Assembly (NCBI GenBank): GCA_947246015.1 | Contig: CAMXQE010000002.1 | Coordinates: 95,599 to 159,598 of the forward strand | Length of the DNA stretch: 64,000 nt | From: an uncultured Lachnospiraceae bacterium | GTDB taxonomy: Bacteria > Bacillota > Clostridia > Lachnospirales > Lachnospiraceae | Reading direction: 5' to 3' | Part shown: one piece after another, positions 50,541 to 57,654 of the stretch | Layout: each line of letters opens with the position of its first letter | How positions within the stretch are numbered: the first letter of the stretch is position 1 | Program-made: the position numbers and the translations under genes | The notes under the pieces: model-generated | Told to the model about the DNA's origin: nothing | The model's database searches: none | Seen by the model: the letters and a program-made list of their open reading frames with translations, nothing else

Positions 50541-51320
50541 TCAGCCTTTGCCTTCCTTGATTCCGTCCTTCATCAACCGGTACGCCTGCTTCCATCCTAT
50601 TTCCCTGCACATCTCTCCCTTATGGGCCAGTAGAAAACGCAGGGAAAAAGGCACCGCCATCTTTCCATACAGAAAATGATACAGCACACCCCTGTCCCTG
50701 AAAAACTTTTCATTATAACCGTGAAACCAGGTAGATTCCCGCTCCTTTTCCTCCCCTATCACTACAGGCGAAGCCATCAGCCTTAATCCGGCCCTTAAAC
50801 AATCCCGCAGAAACAGACTGTCTTCCCCATTGCTGTACCGCGCGCCCCCGCCGAATAAAAGTGAAAAATGCACATTCGCCCTCCGCAGCGAATCCGTCCG
50901 CGCCGCAATGCTGTATGCCGGATATCTTCCGTAATTATACCATTTTATCCGTCTTTCCCCTTCATTCCAATAGGTCCTCCGCGCAGGAGCCACCTTCACA
51001 TTAAAAAGAATCATGTCCACATCTTTATGCTGCCCGAATGCTTCCTCCACCCGCCTGGCATATCCCGCATCATACACGATATCTTCATCCGCAAACATAC
51101 ACAATTCTTTATCCGCCCGCATCAGCGCATGATTCCTGGACAATCCCACGCCCCGCTCCTTTAAGCTGTAACAGCATACGGTATGTCCGCGATGCTCATA
51201 TTCCTCATAACCGAAACAACCGCACTGGTTAACTACGATAGCATCCGTCTCTATATTCATCCGTTCCGCTATGGTCCGCACATCCTGATTCACTGCGGAT
51301 ACCAACATCTGTACACCCAT
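50541..51320 (-). CDS. Glycosyltransferase family 2-like
   Basis: 259 residues. The N-terminal MLVSAVNQDVRTI and VVNQCG segments replace the usual GT2 start. GVGLSRNHALMRADKELCMFADEDIVYD contains the DxD-like DED. Later GGGARYSNGEDSLFLRDCLRAG matches the acceptor-side ED motif of GT2 enzymes. The start was set at ATG 51320 with GGGAAGAG upstream; ATG 51356 is possible. Specificity unknown. Confidence 0.8.
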   Translation of the reverse strand: MGVQMLVSAVNQDVRTIAERMNIETDAIVVNQCGCFGYEEYEHRGHTVCCYSLKERGVGLSRNHALMRADKELCMFADEDIVYDAGYARRVEEAFGQHKDVDMILFNVKVAPARRTYWNEGERRIKWYNYGRYPAYSIAARTDSLRRANVHFSLLFGGGARYSNGEDSLFLRDCLRAGLRLMASPVVIGEEKERESTWFHGYNEKFFRDRGVLYHFLYGKMAVPFSLRFLLAHKGEMCREIGWKQAYRLMKDGIKEGKG

Positions 51321-51423
51321 CTCCGTCTCTTCCCTTTTCTTTGCCGCCCGCTTCATTTTCCATGTACCGGTTTTCTGCCTGAAACTTCCTCATACATGAG
51401 TTGTCTGAAAGCATTGCGCTGTT

Positions 51424-52554
51424 CTATTTCTTTCCCAGATAATACAGTTTCAGAAATCCCGCATCCGCATTGACTATGACAGCGCCCAATACCTTACAAT
51501 CCTGCTTTTTCAGGTTACTCAATACCCTTTCCATACGTTTCCCGTTCCAGCAGCCGTAACGCACTGCCAAAACCGCTCCATCCGATTCCCTGATGCGGCG
51601 GTAGCACTCCTCATCCGCCTCTATCTTTCCACCGGCCAACAATGCCGGGAACTTCATCCGTGCACCCGGTTTCCCTGCCGTTTCTGCCCCGCCTGCAGTC
51701 TTCCCGTTCATTCCTTCCGCCGCTTCGGCGCCTGTTACTTCCTTTATCACCTGTTTTGCCGCTTCTGCATCTTCCCATGCATCCACGCTCACCAAAACAG
51801 CCGTCCGGGCATCCCGGCATAAATAGCTGTAATTTAGAGCAAATTCTTTTCCATAAGGCTGTCCCTTATCCGCTCCTCCTGCAACAAACGTACCAAATAC
51901 CGGAATGCCATACCGCTTCTCCACATCTCCGGCCAGATATACCGAATCATCCAGCACATAATAGAACGCCTGTATCAGCAATACCGCCAGCAGTCCAATC
52001 ACCGCTCCTGTTACGGCCGCATTCGCCGTCCGGTTGTCCCATACTATCTGCTGCGGCTCTGTCGTGCTGTAAACTTCAATGCTTTCAAACAATTCATCCG
52101 TCTGCCCCAAATGAACCAGCGCTTTCTGTGTGGCTTCCATAATCTGTGCCGCCAGCAACGGCTCATTCGCAGTAATCGTAATGGTCAGCAGACGGATATC
52201 CGACAGGATTTCCGCCCTGGTCGCACCGATGACCACATTCCTGTCCATACCGGCCGGAAGCGCCTCCATCGTATAATCCAGTATCGGATCCGTCGCCATC
52301 AGGTCGTTCCATGTATAACCATTATAGGAAAGCTCATTGAAATCCTCCGGTTCACAGTTAAAGTTCAGATATAATTTCGATACGGACTCAAATTCCCTCT
52401 CCGATGAAAAAACAAGATGTATGAACAAATACACCCCGCCGCCAATCAAGGCCCCGATTGCCACTGCGATTACAGTAATCCACCATTTCTTTTTCCAAAG
52501 CAGGAAAATCCTCTTCACATCCAGCCCTTCCTGCATATATCTCTGATTTTCCAT
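51424..52554 (-). CDS. Wzz-like chain length protein with P-loop-less kinase-like C-terminus
   Basis: 376 residues. Helix 24-48, outer Wzz domain (about 50-175), second helix (about 178-200), then about 170 cytosolic residues. The tail starts YGIPVFGTF and later has VLVSVDAW, AVLAVRYGCWNGKRMERVLSNL and VLGAVIVNAD. These phrases resemble the BY-kinase (CapB/EpsB) fold, but there is no Walker A and no tyrosine cluster. A normal separate BY-kinase is not in the window. It probably sets chain length with EpsG; the tail may be a pseudokinase. It starts 3 nt after the WbaP-like gene stop. Confidence 0.82.
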   Translation of the reverse strand: MENQRYMQEGLDVKRIFLLWKKKWWITVIAVAIGALIGGGVYLFIHLVFSSEREFESVSKLYLNFNCEPEDFNELSYNGYTWNDLMATDPILDYTMEALPAGMDRNVVIGATRAEILSDIRLLTITITANEPLLAAQIMEATQKALVHLGQTDELFESIEVYSTTEPQQIVWDNRTANAAVTGAVIGLLAVLLIQAFYYVLDDSVYLAGDVEKRYGIPVFGTFVAGGADKGQPYGKEFALNYSYLCRDARTAVLVSVDAWEDAEAAKQVIKEVTGAEAAEGMNGKTAGGAETAGKPGARMKFPALLAGGKIEADEECYRRIRESDGAVLAVRYGCWNGKRMERVLSNLKKQDCKVLGAVIVNADAGFLKLYYLGKK

Positions 52555-52556
52555 CC

Positions 52557-53942
52557 TTACCTGTCCTCTTCTTTTTTCATCGCAGTAACCTGCCTGTTGT
52601 CCACGCCCTCCGTGCTCTCAGGCTTAAAGAGTATTTTCAATGTCAGCAGCATCAGCTTGAGGTCCAGCCATACCGTATAATTCTCTATATAAGCCAAATC
52701 CAGTTTCAGCTTATCATAAGGCGTCGTATTGTATTTCCCATAGACCTGGGCATATCCCGCCAATCCCGCCTTTACTTTCATACGGAACACAAACTCCGGC
52801 ATTTCCTGTACATACTGGGCGATAATCTCCGGACGCTCCGGACGCGGACCGATAAAAGACATATCTCCCTGCAAAATATTAAAAAGCTGCGGCAGTTCAT
52901 CGATTCTTACCGTACGGATAAACTTTCCCACCGGCGTAATCCTTGAATCGTTTTTTGCCGCCAGCCTCGCCACACCGTCTTTCTCTGCATCCACACGCAT
53001 ACTGCGGAATTTCATGATATGAAATTCCTTCTGGTCTAAGGTACAGCGCACCTGCTTATACAGCACCGGCCCGCCGTCGTACAGCTTAATGGCAATCGCC
53101 GTCACCAGCATAATGGGAGACGTGACAATCACCAAAATCAACGCACATACAATATCAATCAACCGTTTTACCGCCCGCTGTTCCACCCTCAGCGAATATT
53201 CCCGTGTCAAGAAAATCGGCGTATCAAACAGATGCAGCTGTGCCGACCCCTGAATCAGCACATCTGTAATCTTCGGCATCATATAGACACGGATTGATCT
53301 GCCGTAACAAAACTTCAACAGCTTATTCCTCTCCGGCGTCGGAATATCCCACAGCACAATCGCATCGTAATCCTTTAATACCTCCTTTTCAATGGCCTCT
53401 GCTCCCTTGCTGATATTCATGCATTTAACGACCCTGTATTTATCACTGCGGGTAGAAAATTTTCCAAGAATATCGTCAATGGAACGGTCTCCATAAACAA
53501 GCAGCAAATCCCTGGGCGGAAAAAACCTTCTGTAAAAAGAATTGCAAAAAAGAGTCCATATGCCGGAAATCACTAACTGTATCACCAAAACCGCAAGAAT
53601 AGGCGCCACCGGAACCGTCCAGTTCCGAAGCAGCATAATCTGCGCATAAGAAATCACATTGACTGCAAGCAGCGAAAATATCTGCGAAAAAAATATTTCG
53701 GATGCTTTCAGATATCCAATCTTCAATCCGCCATAAGTATTCTCAAAAAAGAAAAGGAGAATAAAATAAATCCCAATGATTATAATGTGGCCGTTCTTGT
53801 AATAGTTTACCTTCCCCAGTTTGGCAAGATACGGATAATATTCTTCCAGCCAGATATATGCATATACCGCTGTCTGCAGACACAATCCCAGCAGGGACAG
53901 CAGCAAAACGATAACCCTTTTTTTTGATTCCTTTTGTTTCAC
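52557..53942 (-). CDS. Polyprenyl glycosylphosphotransferase, WbaP/EpsE-like
   Basis: 461 residues. Four N-terminal helices (about 10-135), a Rossmann-like middle domain, then the catalytic domain with one helix (about 268-290), KQVRCTLDQKEFHIMKFRSM, the Asp-Glu dyad in RIDELPQLFNILQGDMSFIGPRP and GLAGYAQV. Full-length WbaP/CpsE layout, different from the minimal PglC-like enzyme at 2866. It places the first sugar-phosphate on undecaprenyl phosphate for the core polysaccharide. Sugar unknown. Confidence 0.92.
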   Translation of the reverse strand: MKQKESKKRVIVLLLSLLGLCLQTAVYAYIWLEEYYPYLAKLGKVNYYKNGHIIIIGIYFILLFFFENTYGGLKIGYLKASEIFFSQIFSLLAVNVISYAQIMLLRNWTVPVAPILAVLVIQLVISGIWTLFCNSFYRRFFPPRDLLLVYGDRSIDDILGKFSTRSDKYRVVKCMNISKGAEAIEKEVLKDYDAIVLWDIPTPERNKLLKFCYGRSIRVYMMPKITDVLIQGSAQLHLFDTPIFLTREYSLRVEQRAVKRLIDIVCALILVIVTSPIMLVTAIAIKLYDGGPVLYKQVRCTLDQKEFHIMKFRSMRVDAEKDGVARLAAKNDSRITPVGKFIRTVRIDELPQLFNILQGDMSFIGPRPERPEIIAQYVQEMPEFVFRMKVKAGLAGYAQVYGKYNTTPYDKLKLDLAYIENYTVWLDLKLMLLTLKILFKPESTEGVDNRQVTAMKKEEDR

Positions 53943-53957
53943 CTTTGCTCCTCTTTT

Positions 53958-54710
53958 CTATATCCGCCTGCATGTCGCACGCCATGCCCATCCGACAAGA
54001 TTCCACAGGCTGTAAACCACAGACAGTTTTTCTTCCCTCCGGTACAGATTCCAAATTCTTCCTACCGCTTTACATTTATTGGAAGACAGAGACTGCGCCG
54101 GTCTCCGGTATACGGCCAGTGCTTCATCCAGTCCATAGGCCGTATAACCGCTGCGCAGTACTTTCCACCAGGTAGCGGTATCCTCACTCGGCACATCCGG
54201 CATCCGGATTAGCTCCCTGTCAATTTTCTCTAAATCAAACAATACCGTAGTTGTAAAAATAATCGTCCGCGACAGCGCTTCCCGATAGGAAAGGGTTTCC
54301 GGCACATGGACCACTTTTCCTGTCCCTCTTGCCTGTTCATCCCCGAATTCATAAGCCGTAAAGACGAAAGCAGCTCCCTTTTCCTCCATAAAACGCAGTT
54401 CTTTTTCCAGTTTGTCCTCCATCCAGATATCATCAGCATCCAAAAAGGCCACATACCTGCCCGCAGCATAACTGATGCCCGTATTACGCGCCTTAGCCGC
54501 CCCTTCATTTTTTTCTTTGGCAATCAAGCGAATCCTTTTATCTTTTTCACACCACTTTTCAATTTTTTTTCTTCCGTCATCTGCCGAGCAGTCATCCACC
54601 AGCAAAAGTTCCCACTGACTATAAGTCTGACGGTACACCATGGCAATCGTTTCTTCGATATAGGCGCCCGCATTATACACCGGCACCACTATACTGACCA
54701 GCCTGTCCAT
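53958..54710 (-). CDS. Glycosyltransferase family 2
   Basis: 250 residues. SIVVPVYNAGAYIEETIAM, LVDDCSADDGR, NEGAAKARNTGISYAAGRYVAFLDADDIW with the DAD metal site. This small WcaA-like GT2 class adds a sugar to the lipid-linked precursor. The start was set at ATG 54710 with GGAG 6 nt upstream. It is the second gene of the operon, just before the WbaP-like transferase. Donor unknown. Confidence 0.87.
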   Translation of the reverse strand: MDRLVSIVVPVYNAGAYIEETIAMVYRQTYSQWELLLVDDCSADDGRKKIEKWCEKDKRIRLIAKEKNEGAAKARNTGISYAAGRYVAFLDADDIWMEDKLEKELRFMEEKGAAFVFTAYEFGDEQARGTGKVVHVPETLSYREALSRTIIFTTTVLFDLEKIDRELIRMPDVPSEDTATWWKVLRSGYTAYGLDEALAVYRRPAQSLSSNKCKAVGRIWNLYRREEKLSVVYSLWNLVGWAWRATCRRI

Positions 54711-54776
54711 CTCATACTCCGTTTTTCCCGCTCCATGCCAAAGCATGGATTTTCTCCTGTTTCCTGACGCCCGTAC

Positions 54777-55706
54777 CTACAATTCTTCTTTTACTAAATA
54801 AATCGGACGTCTCTTCACTTCCATATAAGTTTTTGACAAATACTGTCCCACTATTCCGAGACAGAACAATTGAACGCCGCTGCACAACAGAATGATACAT
54901 ACCAATGACGGCCAGCCTGATGTCGGGTCACCAAACAACATTTTCCGTACAATCGTAAACACAATCATCAAAAATGCACAGATACAGAACAGCAGACCCA
55001 TAAATGACGCAATCGCCAGCGGCACTGTGGAAAATGCGGTAATCCCGTCAATGGAATATAAAAATAATTTCCAAAAGGACCACTTGGTTTCCCCTTTCTT
55101 CCGCTCTATATTTTCATATTCCAGCCATTTGGTCTCATAACCCACCCATCCGAAAATCCCCTTGGTAAAGCGGTTATATTCCGTCATGGCAAGTATGGAA
55201 TCCACCACCTGCCTCGTCATAAGCCGATAGTCTCTCGCTCCGTCCACGATTTCTGTTTTGGATATTTTATTGATAATCCGGTAAAACATGCGGGCAAAAA
55301 AAGAGCGGATTACCGGCTCCCCTTTCCTCGTTACCCTGCGGGTAGCCACCGAATCATAACCTTCGTCAATATAACGGAACATTTCGGGCAGAAGGGCCGG
55401 CGGGTCCTGCAGGTCACAGTCCATCATCACCGCATAATCTCCTTTTGCCTTCTGCAGTCCGGCACAGATTGCCGCCTCTTTTCCAAAATTTCTTGAAAAA
55501 GAAACCAAATGTACCCGCCCATCCTGTGCCGCCAGTTCCTTTACTTTTTCCACAGTCCTGTCTTTCGAACCGTCATCTATATAAATCACTTCCACATCCA
55601 GCTCTCTATTTTGAAAAAATGCGGAATTTTTCATTAATTCATCATAAAAATCGCGGATGTTTTCTTCCTCATTATAACAGGGAACTATTACACTAAGAAG
55701 TTTCAT
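54777..55706 (-). CDS. Polyprenyl-phosphate glycosyltransferase, GT2 DPM1/GtrB type
   Basis: 309 residues. SVIVPCYNEEENIRDF, YIDDGSKDRT, FSRNFGKEAAI, MMDCDLQDPP donor site and two C-terminal helices (about 225-300) ending VGQYLSKTYMEVKRRP. This is the bacterial GtrB/YkcC type, which usually makes undecaprenyl-phosphate-glucose or -HexNAc. The start was set at ATG 55706 with GGAG about 9 nt upstream. First gene after the main promoter at 55812-55840; it may act with GtrA and a GT-C further down. Confidence 0.88.
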   Translation of the reverse strand: MKLLSVIVPCYNEEENIRDFYDELMKNSAFFQNRELDVEVIYIDDGSKDRTVEKVKELAAQDGRVHLVSFSRNFGKEAAICAGLQKAKGDYAVMMDCDLQDPPALLPEMFRYIDEGYDSVATRRVTRKGEPVIRSFFARMFYRIINKISKTEIVDGARDYRLMTRQVVDSILAMTEYNRFTKGIFGWVGYETKWLEYENIERKKGETKWSFWKLFLYSIDGITAFSTVPLAIASFMGLLFCICAFLMIVFTIVRKMLFGDPTSGWPSLVCIILLCSGVQLFCLGIVGQYLSKTYMEVKRRPIYLVKEEL

Positions 55707-55811
55707 TTCTATTTTCTCCATTTGCAGCCTATCCTAACCTATCCGGACGTCTATAGAACCGGCCGGAATCCTGCCGTTCTAATTGGAATAATATTCCCGG
55801 ATACGGCATTT

Positions 55812-55840
55812 ATTTTATCACAAATAAGTATTCAGTGCAA
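55812..55840 (-). promoter_or_regulatory. Predicted main promoter of the glycan locus
   Basis: TTGCAC (55835-55840), exact 17-bp spacer, TAAAAT (55812-55817) preceded by TGA, an extended -10. The first start codon is about 105 nt downstream; the leader includes a small GGAAT/ATTCC hairpin. Confidence 0.72.
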
Positions 55841-55878
55841 TATCGGGAAGAAAGGCCGAAACTTCTGCCGGAAACCGA

Positions 55879-55950
55879 ACGGACACAGAACCGGACGGAT
55901 ACAGAACTAAATGAATACAGAATTAAATGAATACAGAACTGAATGAATCG
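55879..55950. repeat. 16-bp tandem repeat upstream of the main promoter
   Basis: Four full units and a partial one (ACGGACACAGAACCGG, ACGGATACAGAACTAA, ATGAATACAGAATTAA, ATGAATACAGAACTGA, ATGAATCG). Non-coding. It lies 40-110 bp upstream of the -35 box, between the Spo0A_C gene and the promoter. Confidence 0.85.
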
Positions 55951-55964
55951 ATAGACATATATAT

Positions 55965-56000
55965 GGCGGTACCGCACACAAGGGTGCGTCTCACACCGCC
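55965..56000 (-). terminator. Stem-loop over the 3' end of the Spo0A_C gene
   Basis: GGCGGT/ACCGCC arms, with inner GCAC/GTGC pairing, begin over the stop codon. No T-run follows, so termination is uncertain. Confidence 0.35.
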
Positions 56001-56383
56001 CTTATCATCTCACTGCGCATGTCCAAACTGATTTTATCTGCAATTTGGGCAATATACTCGCTGTTGGTCGGGCGTCCGGTTCCCGTCAATGCGGAATATC
56101 CGAATAATTCCTCAAAAATCCGGGCATTTCCCCGCAGCCATGACACTTCTATCGCATTCCGGATAGCACGTTCCACCTTCTGTTCCGTCGTCTTATATTT
56201 TTTGGCAATCTCCGGATACAGCAGCTTCGTCACGCTCCCCACCACTTCCATATCCTCTTCAGCCATTATAATAGACGAACGCAGGTAGTGATAACCTTTC
56301 AAATGGGCCGGTACTCCCATCTCCAGCATTACTTTCGTCACATACTGTTCCAGCCGCACGTCATCTATCCCGTCACGTCCCAT
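55991..56383 (-). CDS. Stand-alone Spo0A C-terminal DNA-binding domain protein
   Basis: 130 residues. The whole protein matches the Spo0A effector domain: GVPAHLKGYHYLRSSI, VTKLLYPEIAKKYKTTEQKVERAIRNAIEVSWLRGN with the recognition helix, and TNSEYIAQIADKI. Normal Spo0A is about 260-270 residues with an N-terminal receiver; here that part is absent and the ATG has its own RBS (GGGGGAA, 7 nt spacing). It should bind DNA, but phosphorelay control through a receiver is not possible. It sits directly upstream of the main glycan promoter in the same direction and may regulate it (inference). I saw no convincing 0A box (TGTCGAA) in the gap. Confidence 0.9.
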   Translation of the reverse strand: MGRDGIDDVRLEQYVTKVMLEMGVPAHLKGYHYLRSSIIMAEEDMEVVGSVTKLLYPEIAKKYKTTEQKVERAIRNAIEVSWLRGNARIFEELFGYSALTGTGRPTNSEYIAQIADKISLDMRSEMIRAV

Positions 56384-56464
56384 GCCATGATTCCCCCTTA
56401 TACATTTCCAATTCCCCTGTTATCTTTTTACTTTTTGAAACTCATATTATGAAGAATTGAATCA

Positions 56465-56640
56465 TCATCTAAAATCTACAAAATCTAACATTTCCTGTTG
56501 TGCATCATACCATAATTTTACAGCCTCTGTAAACTGTAATTCATCGCGCTGCATGAACGGAGCATAACATCCTGCTACTGACGCTTCGCCTCTAGTGTAA
56601 TGATTTTGTAATAACTGGACTTTATTCGCAGAATGAATCT
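56465..56640 (-). pseudogene. C-terminal fragment of an unrecognised protein
   Basis: An open minus-strand frame of about 58 codons ending in TGA (56465-56467). Its sequence is protein-like: QLLQNHYTRGEASVAGC, then FMQRDELQFTEAVKLW and a DFVDFR end. There is no start codon or RBS; the frame closes in the centre of the palindrome. The left arm of the palindrome lies inside it. It may be the end of a gene from a mobile element. I do not recognise the family. Confidence 0.4.
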
Positions 56641-56758
56641 TTTGTATGCAAGGCGCTTTTTCGCAGGCGTAGCGGTGGCTACGTCAAGAAAAAGCAACGA
56701 CGCAGACAAAGATTCAGGCAAGAATAAAGTCCGGTTAATTACAAATCGTTACACTAGA
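56591..56758. repeat. 168-bp imperfect palindrome, MITE/REP-like
   Basis: The ends TCTAGTGTAA and TTACACTAGA are perfect inverted repeats. About 55 bp at each end pair with few mismatches (GGACTTTATTC and GAATAAAGTCC, GAATCTTTTGT and ACAAAGATTC). The middle has its own hairpin, GTAGC-GGTG-GCTAC. It encodes no transposase. It could be a miniature inverted repeat element or a very long structured RNA. Confidence 0.75.
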
Positions 56759-57044
56759 TTTAATTTAGCGAAAAGCCGGACTGAATGTCTCAACCAGGTA
56801 ATCTCTATTCTCCTATGTTTTAAATAATTAATTTTGAGTATTTTCAGCTTCAGGATTTTAGTATATTATAGAATCAGTGCCTATCTTTGTATGGTATTGG
56901 TCAGAGTCAGTCTTAATATACCAAAGATTAGGTACTATTTTAATGTAAACGCACCAATTTATATAATAATTTTAATTCATTTATATAATAATGCTAATTT
57001 AAGATAATGAGAAAAACAGATACTAAATTACACGGAGGATTTGA

Positions 57045-57542
57045 ATGTCTAATATATACTCGAATGAAGCAGGACATAAAGTCGTAGAAATAGATACAGT
57101 GATTTTTAACGGAAAAAGAAAGATAGATTGGGATAGTGTAGAAAACTATCTTAAGAAATATATTGGTAATAAATACGTGATTGATGAAACAGATGATGTT
57201 GTTTACATAGGTTCTGATTTTCCGGATGAGTATGCCAACAGCAGATATTCAACAAAAGCACTTGGTACGATTGGAAAAGCAAAGGCAAATGCTTCGCAGG
57301 TAATTCCCGAACTCATTAAAATTGCAACAAATATTTCTTTTCAAAAGAACACAGAACCTAAACATGCCAAGAACGCAAAATACGGTTGGTACAGATGTAC
57401 GGTCAGATTTACTTTACCTATCAGTGACGATAAGGGTAATGTCATAGGGAAGAATTCCTTTCAAGGCAGAATGATTATCAGACAGGCTTATGACAGAAAG
57501 AAATACTTATATGACATTATAGACATAAAAAAAGAAACGTAG
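57045..57542 (+). CDS. PBECR-like (Barnase/EndoU/ColicinE5/RelE-type) nuclease-domain protein
   Basis: 165 residues, AT-rich, and the only well-supported plus-strand gene. RBS ACGGAGGA with 6 nt spacing. The pattern SDFPDEYANSRYSTKALGT, KAKANASQVIPELIKIATN, KHAKNAKYGWYR-x-TVRF and IIRQAYDRKKYLYDIIDIKKE matches the PBECR-type nuclease domains common in phage and conjugative-element polyvalent proteins. Here the domain stands alone. It could be a toxin-like RNase or a relic cut from a larger protein. An antisense promoter lies just after its end. The class assignment is from memory of sequence patterns. Confidence 0.65.
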   Translation: MSNIYSNEAGHKVVEIDTVIFNGKRKIDWDSVENYLKKYIGNKYVIDETDDVVYIGSDFPDEYANSRYSTKALGTIGKAKANASQVIPELIKIATNISFQKNTEPKHAKNAKYGWYRCTVRFTLPISDDKGNVIGKNSFQGRMIIRQAYDRKKYLYDIIDIKKET

Positions 57543-57583
57543 TACCCCGCATGAGCTAAAAGCTGTACGGCACAAAACCACAT
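57488..57583 (-). CDS. Possible 31-residue hydrophobic peptide antisense to the PBECR-like gene
   Basis: ATG at 57583 with AAAGGAA directly upstream (spacing short). Composition is hydrophobic and aromatic: MWFCAVQLLAHAGYYVSFFM then a short tail with one Lys, ending FFLS. It lies 15 nt downstream of a TTGACA-17-TAAAAT promoter and overlaps the last 55 nt of the plus-strand nuclease gene. It could be a small membrane peptide or merely the start of an antisense RNA. Coding status is uncertain. Confidence 0.25.
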   Translation of the reverse strand: MWFCAVQLLAHAGYYVSFFMSIMSYKYFFLS

Positions 57584-57597
57584 TTCCTTTTATAAAA

Positions 57598-57626
57598 ATT
57601 TTAAGCTGTTCCCCTTGATTTGTCAA
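57598..57626 (-). promoter_or_regulatory. Consensus-like promoter antisense to the PBECR-like gene
   Basis: TTGACA (57621-57626), 17-bp spacer, TAAAAT (57598-57603) on the minus strand. It points away from the debranching enzyme gene into the 3' end of the plus-strand gene. No large minus-strand gene starts within the next 1.1 kb, so its product is an antisense or small RNA/peptide. Confidence 0.65.
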
Positions 57627-57654
57627 GATATTTTGGACATAAAAATATATTCCG

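Larger units (their letters stand above)
56384..57044. other. 661-bp AT-rich gap with repeat and gene debris
   Basis: It contains the fragment at 56465-56640, the palindrome at 56591-56758 and a 22-bp-period AT-rich direct repeat at 56957-56992. TATAAT-like strings near 56962 and 56984 could serve the plus-strand gene at 57045, but no -35 box at proper spacing was found. Confidence 0.5.

Noticed and set aside
56633..56827. Plus-strand ORF of 64 codons across the palindrome
   Set aside because: Most of it is palindrome sequence, with no RBS and biased composition; the palindrome itself explains the open frame.
56939..56989. Promoter for the plus-strand PBECR-like gene at TATAAT-like strings
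   Set aside because: The whole stretch is AT-rich and repetitive, and no TTGACA-like box lies 16-18 bp upstream; kept only as a remark.
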